Assembly: GCF_003286915.1 (NCBI RefSeq)
Contig: NZ_QMFY01000013.1
Span: 106,307-170,306, forward strand
Reading direction: 5' to 3'
Origin: Pseudochryseolinea flava
GTDB lineage: Bacteria > Bacteroidota > Bacteroidia > Cytophagales > Cyclobacteriaceae
Length of the DNA stretch: 64,000 nucleotides
Part shown: positions 7,779-17,363 of the stretch, one piece after another
Layout of the letters: every line of letters starts with the position of its first letter
How positions within the stretch are numbered: position 1 is the stretch's first letter
Notes under the pieces: generated by a model
Databases searched by the model: none
Seen by the model: the letters and a program-made list of their open reading frames with translations, nothing else
Told to the model about the DNA's origin: nothing
Position numbers and translations under genes: made by a program

Positions 7779-9479
7779 ATGTCTAAGTCCCTATTTCGCA
7801 AAAAATCTCTTGATACTATTCTCAAAGATCCTCACCAGGAAACGGACCATGGTCACGGCGGGCAAGGATTAAAAAAGGTACTCACCGTCAAGGATTTAAC
7901 ATCGATGGGAATCGCGGCGGTAGTAGGCGCCGGAATTTTTTCGACGATTGGTACGGCTGCATTTAACGGCGGCCCTGGCATTTCGCTCCTCTTTATTATA
8001 ACGGCCATTACCTGTGGGTTCTCGGCACTTTGTTATGCGGAGTTCGCCAGTCGGGTGCCTATCGCAGGGAGCGCGTACACTTACGCTTATGTTTCTTTCG
8101 GAGAACTGATCGCTTGGATTATCGGATGGGCACTTATTCTTGAATATGCCATCGGCAATATTGTGGTGGCAATTTCATGGAGCGGGTACTTTAACAATTT
8201 ACTCGAAGGCTTCGGTGTACATTTACCAGCGTGGCTTACTACAGATCCGACCACTGCTAAAAATGCTTACGCCGAAGTAGAAGCAGCGTTGCGCGATGGA
8301 AAAGTGTTGGACAAAAGTTTGCTCTTTGCGCAAGAAGCATGGCATAGTGCGCCGGTGATTGCAGGCAAGCACATCTTCATTAACGTTCCTGCGTTTGTCG
8401 TTGTCGTACTCATTAGTATTCTCACATTCATTGGAATCAAGGAAAGCAAGAAGACCACGAACTTCCTGGTGATCTTTAAAATTCTCGTGATACTCTTTGT
8501 GATCGTTGTCGGATTTTTCTTTGTGAATCCCGGCAACTGGAGTCCATTCTTGCCCAACGGATTTGAAGGAGTGTTGAAAGGTGTGTCGGCCGTGTTCTAC
8601 GCGTATATTGGATTTGATGCGATCTCGACTACGGCTGAAGAATGTAAAAATCCACAGCGTGATTTACCACGTGGGATGATTTACTCGCTGGTGATTTGTA
8701 CCGTGTTGTACATTCTTATTACGCTTGTGTTAACAGGGATGGTGCCATTCACATCGTTGAAAGTTGCTGATCCATTGGCGTATGTTTTTGAACTCGTCGG
8801 ACAAGATTGGATCAGTTACATTATTTCGATCAGTGCTGTTGTAGCAACAACGAGTGTGTTGTTGGTATTTCAACTTGGACAGCCACGCATTTGGATGAGC
8901 ATGAGTCGTGATGGTTTGTTACCACAGAAATTTTCTAAGATTCATCCTAAATTTCAAACGCCATCATTCTCTACGTTGATGACAGGGATTATTGTCGCCA
9001 TACCATCGTTGTTCATGGAGATTGGTTTGATGACAGATCTCACTAGCATTGGAACACTCTTCGCCTTCGTGTTGGTGTCTGGTGGTGTGTTAACGCTCCC
9101 GAAAGTTGTGAACCTGAAAGGTGAAGTACAAGAGGGAAAATTCAAGCTTCCGTATATCAATGGCCGCTTTATAATTCCGATTCTCTACGCTGTATTCATG
9201 TTCTTCATGTTGGATCGCGTGCAAGCTGGCTTGACCAACTTGACCAATGAAGGCCTGCAAGAAATTCTTTTCCTTTTGTTCGTGTTGCTCGCGACCACGC
9301 TAACCATTGCGACGGTGGTGAAACAGTTTAATGTTATTCCGATTCTGGGTGTACTCTTCTGTGCTTATCTATTAATTGAAATTCCTGCACTTTCTTGGAT
9401 CTACTTCTTTGTTTGGATGGGAATTGGTTTGATTGTTTACTTCGCCTATGGGTACTGGAAGAGTAGGTTGGCAAAATAG
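7779..9479 (+). CDS. APC-family amino acid permease (CAT-like)
   Basis: A 566-residue permease with about 12-14 membrane helices. The N-terminal LTSMGIAAVVGAGIFSTIG matches the unwound helix-1 substrate motif of the APC superfamily, and YIGFDAISTTAEECKNPQRDLP matches the cationic amino acid transporter (CAT/YfnA) subfamily. An insertion of about 45 hydrophilic residues lies between the third and fourth helices (TTDPTTAKNAY...LFAQEAW). A histidine/glycine-rich N-terminal tail precedes helix 1. It is probably a proton-coupled amino acid importer; the substrate is uncertain. No operon partners are visible. Confidence 0.9.
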   Translation: MSKSLFRKKSLDTILKDPHQETDHGHGGQGLKKVLTVKDLTSMGIAAVVGAGIFSTIGTAAFNGGPGISLLFIITAITCGFSALCYAEFASRVPIAGSAYTYAYVSFGELIAWIIGWALILEYAIGNIVVAISWSGYFNNLLEGFGVHLPAWLTTDPTTAKNAYAEVEAALRDGKVLDKSLLFAQEAWHSAPVIAGKHIFINVPAFVVVVLISILTFIGIKESKKTTNFLVIFKILVILFVIVVGFFFVNPGNWSPFLPNGFEGVLKGVSAVFYAYIGFDAISTTAEECKNPQRDLPRGMIYSLVICTVLYILITLVLTGMVPFTSLKVADPLAYVFELVGQDWISYIISISAVVATTSVLLVFQLGQPRIWMSMSRDGLLPQKFSKIHPKFQTPSFSTLMTGIIVAIPSLFMEIGLMTDLTSIGTLFAFVLVSGGVLTLPKVVNLKGEVQEGKFKLPYINGRFIIPILYAVFMFFMLDRVQAGLTNLTNEGLQEILFLLFVLLATTLTIATVVKQFNVIPILGVLFCAYLLIEIPALSWIYFFVWMGIGLIVYFAYGYWKSRLAK

Positions 9480-9526
9480 CAGGTTAAGTAAAAAAGGATT
9501 ATTTTTGGGGAATTCTTTAGAACCCC

Positions 9527-11826
9527 ATGAAAAAAATCATTCTGACCGCATTGCAGCAATTATTGTCTGCGTAAATGTATCTGCACAAAAGTTCACGGTT
9601 GAAAGTTTTAACATCGTCTAAGACAGATGGCAAACTATCGGCGGCGTAATTCCGGAAGTTGATGGTACGTGGGTGACACTTGGCGGCAATATCTATCGAA
9701 AAGAGAACGACGAGTTTAACCTCATATATGAAGAAGTGTTCGGCGATGAGTACGATTCTCTAGAAATCGGAAAAGATACGAATGGTTCGCTATGGGTAGG
9801 AAGTTACTACCATGGCGTGGCCGTAAAGCGCGACGACTGGCAATTCTATCATAATACTTCAGGCACAGTCGGGGGAAAGTACGTGCGAGAAGTATATGAT
9901 TTTCTCAATACAGTTGGAGGTTCTGCCTACATTTCATATGCAAAAACAGTAGACAATTCCGCGACATACGAACTGATAGAAGTGCGGTCGGATGGGAGCA
10001 CAATTAAGTATGAATTATCAGAAGCGCTGGTAGACGCTGTGAGCATTAATGGGAGAGTGTACCTGCTGTCATATGAGCAAATTTACTACCTCGATAACGG
10101 TGCAATAGTAGAAGATGACCAAAGTCCAAACGGATATTTTAGGTCATTTGGCATCGATGCAGACAATAGTCTTATCGTTTTTGGTTACAATAGCATAGAA
10201 CAGGATGGCTACTATATAAAAGATGAAGCTGCGGAATATGAGTTTGTGAAAATTCCTGATGACTTTTGGTGGGTACGTGATGCCGGTGCAGACGGAATGG
10301 GAAGGAAAATTTTCTTATCTGGCGATGATATACTTGTACAGGAGCGTGGGAACTTTTACGTTATTAACGAAGAGGCAGGTTTGCGTGATAATGACTATCC
10401 TCACGGGATTACGGTGGCAAGAAACGGCGATGTATATGTTCATTATTACCGCGGTTATGATCTCATTCATTTCGAATCGGTGGTTGGAAATGAACTGAAG
10501 GGGAAATTATTTAATGATTTAAATGGCGATGGAAAACAGAACGATGAAGAGCCAGGTGTCGCTAATCACATTTTGAAATTATCACCTTCTAATACGTTTG
10601 CGATAACCAATAAAAATGGTGAGTTTCTTTTCTCGCCTTCAGTGGGTGAAAATACGGTTAGCTGGAAGGAGAAAGATTTTTGGCAGCAAGGCATCACGCC
10701 GCTATCTTATACTTTCACATATCCGAACGAAGAACCACTACCTGATTTTCAGATCGGCATAATGTGGGATGCTGTTCATGATGTCGCGGCTTCCGTGTCG
10801 GGATCGGCTACGCGTCCAGGTTTTGATACTTACTATTGGATAAATGTTCGTAATGAAGGAAGTGAAAGCGAGACACCCAAAGTAACATTCACTTACCCTA
10901 AGGATTTCACATTGTTAAAAAGCAGTATCGAGCCGACATCTGAAAATTCTGGTCAGCTAACTTGGGATTTGCCGACACTTCCAAGTTTAGGATATGAATA
11001 CATTACGTTGAAGTTTAATATCCCGGCAAGTACACCGCTGAACACTGAGTTGTTCTCAGTCATTCAAGTAGAAGACGTTGCGGGCGAGGAGGATCTCGGT
11101 GATAATATTGATTCGCTCCATCAGATCGTTACAGGTTCGTTCGATCCTAATGATAAACTCGTGCGAGAAGGTATTCTCGCGGAACGCTACGTGCAAATTG
11201 GATCGGATCTTACGTACACGATTCGTTTTCAGAATACGGGCACAGATACGGCCTTTACGGTAAAAGTAAAAGATGTTTTGGATCACAACCTTGATATCGC
11301 CTCGCTTGAAATTCTGAGTTCAAGTCATCCTATGACATATTTCTTGAATGGCCACGTGTTGAACTTTACCTTCAACAACATCGAGCTTCCTGACAGCGTT
11401 CGTGATGAGCCGAATAGTCACGGTTATACAAAATACAGAATCAAAAATATTTCGACGATCGAAGATGGGACGGATGTATTGAATAGCGCGGCAATTTATT
11501 TCGATTTCAATGAGCCAGTGATTACAAACATCACCTCGAATCGTTATGTGATCAATCTTCCTAACACTGGGCCTACGGCTGTTGAAGATGACCTCATTGT
11601 GAAGGATTTGCTTTACCCGAATCCATCAAGAGGTAACTTTACGATTCGCAATGAGTACGCAGCTCAATTCACGAAGGCTACCTTGACAAGCATTACAGGT
11701 CGCCAGATAGAAACGAAACCAGTCGATGGAAACACAATTCAATTGCATGCAACGCCTGGGCTATACTTCCTCCGCCTCGAAGGAAAAACCAAATCGGTTG
11801 TCTGCAAAGTGGTGATCGTAAACTAA
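9527..11826 (+). pseudogene. T9SS-sorted propeller/SdrD-like surface protein with disrupted 5' end
   Basis: The body (GTG at 9673 to 11826, 717 codons) is an intact T9SS-type surface protein: beta-propeller-like repeats (about 1-270), an SdrD B-like segment (GKLFNDLNGDGKQNDEEPG, about 276-345), a DUF11-like adhesin region with FDPNDKLV (about 360-635), and a C-terminal type A sorting domain (DLLYPNPSRGNFTI...GLYFLRLEGKTKSVVCKVVI). Its N-terminus is broken. An ATG at 9527 starts MKKIILTAL, but the rest of the signal peptide (AAIIVCVNVSAQKF) is one frame over, and an in-frame TAA at 9619-9621 separates that from DRWQTIGG. As read, no single frame joins signal peptide to mature protein. It may be a recent pseudogene, two sequencing errors, or a poorly expressed fragment. 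Confidence 0.75.
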
Positions 11827-12953
11827 GATTGATTTTCGGTGATCGTGTAAATCACGCCACGCTCCTTCAGATATTGTAGGATGAATTTGAAACACTTTTC
11901 ATCCTCGCCTACAAACTCTGGAGGAGATATTCCTTTGCGGGAATAACTTCCGTTCAATACGAGTTCCACCGCGGCGGTGCAGGTATATCCGGTGGTCCGG
12001 GCCATCGATAGTGTATTTGTATTTAAGTCGGTTCGGTCGAGGACGTTATATTCATACGTTTTCTGTTTTCCATTCTCTTCACCAATCACGCGAACGCGCA
12101 TCACGGTAAACTCCTGTTCCCCAGGTTTTAATTTCCATTTTGGAAAGAGGAGTTTAGCGGTAACATCGATCGGACGAATTTTAACGCCTTTTACTTCCAC
12201 TTCGTCATAAGAGAAAAATCCACTTTCACGAAGTACGCGTAAGTATTCAATACACCCGGGATAGCGAAGTGTTTTCTCAATCATATTTGGAACGCCAGGA
12301 ATGGTTTTGATTAACGATCGCAGACCATCGCTATTCCAAGACTCAAGCGTTCCGATTCCTTCGAAGTGAATTAACTCAGGATCAGATAATGCTTCCTTCA
12401 CGACCACCGCACCGTTTTGAACATAGCGTGCTGGACGAATGTATTCTTCAATCACATCAATCGGAGAAAAGACCGCTTTATATTCGTAAGGCCATTCACG
12501 TACAACTGGCAGTCCTCCCACAAGGCATTCATACGTGTCAATCTTCATCCGAGGATGATGATAGCCGAGTATCAAATTGCTCATGCCTGGTGCCACACCA
12601 CAATCTGTAACAACAGTAACATTGTTTTGCTTGGCAATATCATCGAGTAAAAACGAATCCTCAGGAAAGAAAGAAATGTCTACGATGTTCTTACCGGCTT
12701 CAATTACATTCTTCACCATTTGAAATCCGAGAAATCCGGGAACAGCACCAACGACTAAATCAAAATCACGAACAAGATTGGTGAGCCATAGCTTATCTGA
12801 GAAGTCGCCTTTTATCGTGTTGACATGATGTGGTTTGAGGCTTGATACCGCCTCGTTATTGACATCAACGGATGTGACATCGTGTTTTTTAGCGAGGTCG
12901 ATCGCGATTGCTTTGCCGACTAAGCCAGCGCCGAGTACAACGATTTTTGACAT
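11823..12953 (-). CDS. Saccharopine dehydrogenase-family oxidoreductase
   Basis: A 376-residue protein with an N-terminal Rossmann fold (VVLGAGLVGKAIAIDLA) and the saccharopine dehydrogenase C-terminal domain, including VTDCGVAPGMSNLILGYH. By layout it is closer to the short L-lysine 6-dehydrogenase/saccharopine reductase-like group than to full-length Lys9. It probably acts in lysine or related amino acid catabolism. A more distant paralogue lies at 53272-54600. Its 3' end overlaps the convergent T9SS gene by 4 bp. Divergence from the globin unit is not supported: both are on the minus strand, with a terminator between. Confidence 0.85.
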   Translation of the reverse strand: MSKIVVLGAGLVGKAIAIDLAKKHDVTSVDVNNEAVSSLKPHHVNTIKGDFSDKLWLTNLVRDFDLVVGAVPGFLGFQMVKNVIEAGKNIVDISFFPEDSFLLDDIAKQNNVTVVTDCGVAPGMSNLILGYHHPRMKIDTYECLVGGLPVVREWPYEYKAVFSPIDVIEEYIRPARYVQNGAVVVKEALSDPELIHFEGIGTLESWNSDGLRSLIKTIPGVPNMIEKTLRYPGCIEYLRVLRESGFFSYDEVEVKGVKIRPIDVTAKLLFPKWKLKPGEQEFTVMRVRVIGEENGKQKTYEYNVLDRTDLNTNTLSMARTTGYTCTAAVELVLNGSYSRKGISPPEFVGEDEKCFKFILQYLKERGVIYTITENQS

Positions 12954-13002
12954 AGTTTGAAGATTAGTTATGCTAATGTATCAGACTTTTTGGAAGGGAC
13001 AC

Positions 13003-13040
13003 AAAAAAATGCCCATGCCTTATAGGAAAGGTCATGGGCA
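13003..13040 (-). terminator. Intrinsic terminator after the globin gene
   Basis: A stem TGCCCATG.CC / GG.CATGGGCA (13010-13040) is followed on the minus strand by a seven-T run (A-run at 13003-13009). It lies 47 bp beyond the globin stop codon and separates the globin from the saccharopine dehydrogenase gene. Confidence 0.8.
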
Positions 13041-13086
13041 CAGATGGAACCCCAATTTGTCCAACCGTATCTTGAATTTCTATTTG

Positions 13087-13503
13087 TTAAGCTGCTACAG
13101 CTTGTTGATTCTTGATCATGGCATTGCTGATGACGGCGTACATGTCAACCCATGCCTCCTCTAATTCCTCATTCCATTTATCTTTTAAACCCTGCTGCAA
13201 AGTCCAAAGGAACGCGGCACCGACGATTCGGTAGTACGCTGGATCAACACCATATTTATGATGACGCGTAGCAAGAGATTTTATTTCACCTTGTATCTCG
13301 TCAAGCTTTTGCAATTTACTCACCATGAGCGTTACCATGTTAATTAATTTTCGGCTTTGTCCTTTGGGCTCCGATTTAAACAAGGATTTTAACTCAGGTG
13401 CGATTTCGAATAGGCGGTGATAGAATAATTGTCCTGCCTCTTCGGATTTAACAATCACGTAACTCCAGGAGTTCTTTACGAGAAGAATTTGTCTTTCAGT
13501 CAT
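13087..13503 (-). CDS. Single-domain globin
   Basis: A 138-residue haem globin of the bacterial/neuroglobin-like 3-over-3 type: LVKNSWSYV (A helix), LFYHRLFEIAPELKSLF (B-C-CD region with Phe), LATRHHKYGV with the proximal F8 His, and FLWTLQQGL in the G/H region. By eye, Gln in QSRKL aligns with Gln E7 of Vitreoscilla haemoglobin. There is no reductase domain, so it is not a flavohaemoglobin. The role could be O2 binding or NO detoxification. It is monocistronic with its own terminator. Confidence 0.88.
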   Translation of the reverse strand: MTERQILLVKNSWSYVIVKSEEAGQLFYHRLFEIAPELKSLFKSEPKGQSRKLINMVTLMVSKLQKLDEIQGEIKSLATRHHKYGVDPAYYRIVGAAFLWTLQQGLKDKWNEELEEAWVDMYAVISNAMIKNQQAVAA

Positions 13504-13641
13504 AGAGGGTGGCGTTGAATTCTGAAGCGAATTAACGCCTTCTTGCCCGGAATAGACGCCTCAGACGTGTTGACGCCGCGTTGACATGCTGCTAAATCCT
13601 AGTTTACAATAGGTTTACAGTTGTAATTAATATTCTGATAA

Positions 13642-15306
13642 TCAATTCGTTTTGAAACTTGCGATGAAGTCTCCCAAATTTTCCTCCGTCACCAGATTGA
13701 GCTTTTTGCGGAGTCGGTGCCGTGCCATTTTTACGCTCTCGGGAGAGATTCCCATCAACTCAGCCATTTCTTTCATGCTCAAATTCAGGCTCAACAGCGC
13801 ACATAACTTCAGGTCGCTTTGGGTCAGATCTGGAAATTGATCTTTTAACTTCTGGAAAAAAGACGAATGTACCTTCTCGAAATACATCCGAAACTCGTCC
13901 CAATCTTTTTCAGATTCAAGACCGTAGTCGATCACCTTAATCAGTTTGGTAAGCTTGACCTTCGAATCTTTGTCGGTAGTAGCCAGCATCTCTTGAATAC
14001 CTTCCCGCAAGTTTTCCATGAGTGCGTTCTTCTGCACGAGATTCAATGTATAAGTCAATAATTCTTTGTGCCTGAACTCAAGATCCTGTTGAAGTTGTTT
14101 TTCGGCCATAGCACGATTTTCCAGCGCAGCATTGGTGAGCAATTGTTCTGCCGCATGAAGTTGCTCGTTTTTTGCGGCCAGTTCCTTTTCACGTTTAATG
14201 CGGTTTCGCTGCATCACGATCACCAGGATACCAATGACGATCACCGCCGTGAGACCTATATAAATGATCCTGCTACGCGATTGAGAAAGTTTTTTTTCTG
14301 CCTTCAGCAAATTCAGCTCTTGTTCTTTTTTCTCATTCTCGTACAGCGATTGCATGCGCTGAAAATTGCGACTGCTTTCTTGTCCGCGAATGGAGTCGTC
14401 AAGCGCTTCTTTCCAGCGATAATAAAATAATGCTTTCTCGTAATTTTTTTTCTTCGTGTAGGCATCTGCTAAAATCCACGCTGCTTCTTGTGTCTCTGCG
14501 CGCAAGGCTAATTGTTTGGCAATGCGAAGCTCTTCTTGTCCAAGCGAAAGTGCTTCATCGGTTTTACCTTGCTGAAGGTAAATGCGATTCAAGTTGTAAT
14601 AGGCCGTGGGTAACTTGGCCATGTTATTCGTGCGTTTGTGAAGCGCAATTGCCTCCTCGATATACTGCTGCGCTTTACCCCATTCGCCACGTGCGCGATA
14701 CACAATGCTGATGTTGTTGAGAACATTCGCGATGCCTTCGTGATGATTAAGTTGTTTTTCATACTTGAGCGCTTGTTGGTAGTAATGCAACGACTCATCG
14801 CGGTTGGTGCTGGCCAGAAGAACGTTGCCGATTTGTCGCAGCGCGTCGGCCATGCCTTGGATATTTTTTTCAAGGGTGTAACGTCGCAATGCATGATCAT
14901 AATATTGTCTTGCGATGGTGTGCTCGTTCATGCGATAATATGTACGACCAAGCGCGAGGTAAATTCTTGCAAGAAAAATTGAATCTGGATTAGCGGCTGA
15001 AATTTTCAGCGCTTTCATTTGTAGGTCTAATGCTTCGCTTGAATTGCTCTTGAGCGCCGATAACAAACTATTGTTGAGCAAGGCTTCTATCTTTCCGGCA
15101 CTGTATTGAAGTGAATCAGAAAGTGTCAGCGCTTCTAAAGTGAAGCGTCGTGTCTTCTCCGGGTCGGTGGAAAAAGATTGCTGTGCGAGTCTATTCAGGT
15201 CATTGACAAACGCGGTATCCTTTGTGGAATGCACAGGGACATCAAGCGATTGCCCGTAAACTGACCAGCTCACTAAAAAGAGTAAGAATAGTAAAAGACG
15301 AAACAT
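13642..15306 (-). CDS. TPR sensor protein with C-terminal LuxR-like HTH
   Basis: A 554-residue protein with a signal peptide (MFRLLLFLLFLVSWSVYGQ), six to seven tetratricopeptide repeats (about 60-310), one transmembrane helix (about 345-362, IIYIGLTAVIVIGILVIVM), a cytoplasmic coiled coil (about 365-440) and a C-terminal helix-turn-helix (SMKEMAELMGISPESVKMARHRLRKKL). The family is common in Bacteroidota: a periplasmic TPR array coupled across the membrane to a LuxR/GerE-like DNA-binding domain without kinase chemistry. The target genes are unknown. It is divergent from the DUF4442-like gene 67 bp away. Confidence 0.85.
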   Translation of the reverse strand: MFRLLLFLLFLVSWSVYGQSLDVPVHSTKDTAFVNDLNRLAQQSFSTDPEKTRRFTLEALTLSDSLQYSAGKIEALLNNSLLSALKSNSSEALDLQMKALKISAANPDSIFLARIYLALGRTYYRMNEHTIARQYYDHALRRYTLEKNIQGMADALRQIGNVLLASTNRDESLHYYQQALKYEKQLNHHEGIANVLNNISIVYRARGEWGKAQQYIEEAIALHKRTNNMAKLPTAYYNLNRIYLQQGKTDEALSLGQEELRIAKQLALRAETQEAAWILADAYTKKKNYEKALFYYRWKEALDDSIRGQESSRNFQRMQSLYENEKKEQELNLLKAEKKLSQSRSRIIYIGLTAVIVIGILVIVMQRNRIKREKELAAKNEQLHAAEQLLTNAALENRAMAEKQLQQDLEFRHKELLTYTLNLVQKNALMENLREGIQEMLATTDKDSKVKLTKLIKVIDYGLESEKDWDEFRMYFEKVHSSFFQKLKDQFPDLTQSDLKLCALLSLNLSMKEMAELMGISPESVKMARHRLRKKLNLVTEENLGDFIASFKTN

Positions 15307-15373
15307 GGATGGGGGCCCAGAATTTCAATAAATAAAGTAAATTCTATTAACTTCCCGATATACATTCGAAACT

Positions 15374-15889
15374 ATGTTTGATCTTAATACGGTGCTTCAA
15401 AAAGCGCAAACCTCAGGCTTCTATCGATGGCTTCTAAACTGGTCGTTGAACAAGATGATTCCTTTCAATAAGCCGCACGACATACAGGTGGTTGAAAGTG
15501 GCGAATATCATATCAAGACACGGCTGCCGTATAAGCGAAAAAATTTCAATCATATACGTGGTCTGCACGCCTGCGCGTTAGCGACGCTTTCGGAGTTTAC
15601 GACGGGTTTTCTGTTGGTCAGCAAATTAGATGGTAAAAAGTATCGTCTCATTATGCAGCGACTTGAAATGGATTATCATTACCAGGGCAAACTCGATGCT
15701 ACGGCTAGTTTCTCCGCCACACCGGAATGGCTGCAAGAAAAAGTTTATGATCCATTAAAAACACAAGACTCGATACTGCTGGTTTGCGAAGTAAAAATAC
15801 ATGATGCCAAAGGGAATCATCTGACAACAGGAAACGTGTATTGGCAAATCAAAGATTGGCAAAAGGTAAAGACCAAAGTGAGTTCATAG
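15374..15889 (+). CDS. DUF4442 hot-dog-fold thioesterase-like protein
   Basis: A 171-residue protein matching the DUF4442 family by eye: an N-terminal amphipathic region (WLLNWSLNKMIPF), KTRLPYKRKNFNHIRGLHACALATLSEFTTGFLLV (hot-dog central helix) and beta strands with YHYQGKLDATASF. DUF4442 proteins are predicted acyl-CoA thioesterase-like enzymes. It lies 54 bp upstream of the Mpo1-like gene, so the two may share a transcript acting on fatty acids. Confidence 0.75.
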   Translation: MFDLNTVLQKAQTSGFYRWLLNWSLNKMIPFNKPHDIQVVESGEYHIKTRLPYKRKNFNHIRGLHACALATLSEFTTGFLLVSKLDGKKYRLIMQRLEMDYHYQGKLDATASFSATPEWLQEKVYDPLKTQDSILLVCEVKIHDAKGNHLTTGNVYWQIKDWQKVKTKVSS

Positions 15890-15943
15890 ATGCTTTCGGA
15901 CTTCCTGACTTTTTCCTAAATTTCTTATTCAAACCATTAACCT

Positions 15944-16423
15944 ATGCGCCGCATCGACCAGTTGCTTTCAGAGTATGGCGAGAGTCATCAAAACGAAACG
16001 AACAAGTCTATTCACTGGATTTGTGTGCCGTTGATTTTCTTTAGCATTGTTGGACTCGTTGCGTCAATTCCTTCGCAGGCGGTACAAAACGTTTTAGGCC
16101 CGGAGAATCCTTACGCAAATTGGGCGACGCTAGCACTCATACTGGTACTGGTCTACTACATCACCCTGTCATTGTCTTTAAGCCTGGGGATGATGCTGTT
16201 CAGTGTATTGTGCCTTTTCATCGCCAATGTGATTGCGCGATTGGATATTGCACCATTGTGGATGATCTCATTAATCATTTTTGTGGTCGCGTGGATTGGA
16301 CAATTCTACGGTCATAAAGTCGAAGGAAAAAAACCATCGTTCCTGAAGGACATTCAATTTCTTTTGATTGGTCCAGCGTGGCTCATGCATTTTATTTACA
16401 GACGTCTTGGAATTCCATATTAA
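15944..16423 (+). CDS. Mpo1/DUF962-like membrane protein
   Basis: A 159-residue protein of the Mpo1 (yeast YGL010w) family: the N-terminal YGESHQNETNKSIHWICVPLIFFS carries the conserved His residues, then three or four membrane helices, then WIGQFYGHKVEGKKP near the C-terminus. Yeast Mpo1 is a 2-hydroxy fatty acid alpha-dioxygenase, and bacterial members are assumed to act on membrane lipids. The 3' end may overlap the following GNAT gene, depending on that gene's true start. Confidence 0.82.
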   Translation: MRRIDQLLSEYGESHQNETNKSIHWICVPLIFFSIVGLVASIPSQAVQNVLGPENPYANWATLALILVLVYYITLSLSLSLGMMLFSVLCLFIANVIARLDIAPLWMISLIIFVVAWIGQFYGHKVEGKKPSFLKDIQFLLIGPAWLMHFIYRRLGIPY

Positions 16424-17363
16424 CAAATTGGAAGACTACGCTTTTACAAATACTTTTCCGGTTCACGCATCTCGCGCAGTTGACGTATCACTTTTCAATG
16501 AAGAGTTACATCGCCACATTCAAGCGAGAGAAGGTTGGATATCATTTTATCTACTCAACAACAAACACAACCGCATTGAAGGCCTAGTGCATCTACACGT
16601 TGAAAACGCCGTCGCGAGAAGTCCATTAAAGGCGCCCTTTGCGTCGTTTGAATTTGATGCAAGAGCACCTATTGAGCAACGCTATCGTTTTATCAATTTC
16701 GTGGAGGAAGAATTGCGAAAGAAACAGGTAGCACGTATAATTTTGAAATGCCCATTGCGCGATTACAACGCTTTCAACAATACATTGCTAGAAGTATTCC
16801 TACTCAATCATGGATGGCAGATCGAGGAGGCAGAAGTAGGATGTCTTATTGATTGTAGCCAACCCATAGAAGAAAATTTTGAGGCGTGGGAGGGAAGAAA
16901 ATTTAGACAAGCCGCTGATGCTGGTCTCTTGTTCAAATCTTTGCCGATCACTAGCTTGGACGAAGTCTATCTTTTTATTTTGGCATGCCGCAAAAAAAAG
17001 AATTATAGTTTGTCGATGACCTTGAAAGATCTACGACAAGCCGTGGAAACATTTCCAGAGCACTATGCATTGTTTGGACTTTTTTTAGATAACAAACTCG
17101 TCGCCGCGTCGGTGACCGTTCGGGTGACGAAAAATATTGTCTATCATTTCTACACCGATCATGACGATGTTTATGATCATTTAAGCCCTGTGGTATTTTT
17201 AACTGTCCAACTGGTAAAAGAAATGCGTGAAAAAGGAATTCAGTATTTAGATTTGGGAACTGCAGCCTTTGACCAACACCCTAATTTTGGATTGTTGAAT
17301 TTTAAAATTCGTCTCGGTGGAGTACCATCGTCAAAATTTACATTCGTTAAATCATTGATGTAA
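16407..17363 (+). CDS. FemAB/GNAT-like acetyltransferase-fold protein
   Basis: The frame is open from 16368, but no ATG lies near the N-terminus; plausible starts are TTG at 16407 (LEFHINK) or TTG at 16428 (LEDYAF), so the N-terminus is uncertain. The C-terminal half resembles the GNAT-like domain of FemAB/BioF2-type proteins: FRQAADAGLLFKSLP, LFLDNKLVAASVTVRV, YHFYTDHDDVYDHLSPVVFLTVQLV and YLDLGTAAFDQHPNFGLLNFK. Such enzymes transfer aminoacyl or acyl groups to cell-envelope glycans. The stop overlaps the glycosyltransferase start (TAATG at 17361-17365), arguing for translational coupling and a shared envelope task. Confidence 0.72.
   Translation: MEFHINKLEDYAFTNTFPVHASRAVDVSLFNEELHRHIQAREGWISFYLLNNKHNRIEGLVHLHVENAVARSPLKAPFASFEFDARAPIEQRYRFINFVEEELRKKQVARIILKCPLRDYNAFNNTLLEVFLLNHGWQIEEAEVGCLIDCSQPIEENFEAWEGRKFRQAADAGLLFKSLPITSLDEVYLFILACRKKKNYSLSMTLKDLRQAVETFPEHYALFGLFLDNKLVAASVTVRVTKNIVYHFYTDHDDVYDHLSPVVFLTVQLVKEMREKGIQYLDLGTAAFDQHPNFGLLNFKIRLGGVPSSKFTFVKSLM

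Noticed and set aside
9527..9574. A 15-codon leader peptide regulating the T9SS gene
   Set aside because: The sequence continues as a signal peptide in the next frame, so a frameshifted gene start explains it better than a leader peptide.
9433..9621. A short separate gene after the permease
   Set aside because: Its useful part is the displaced signal peptide of the following surface protein; the first third lies inside the permease gene in another frame.
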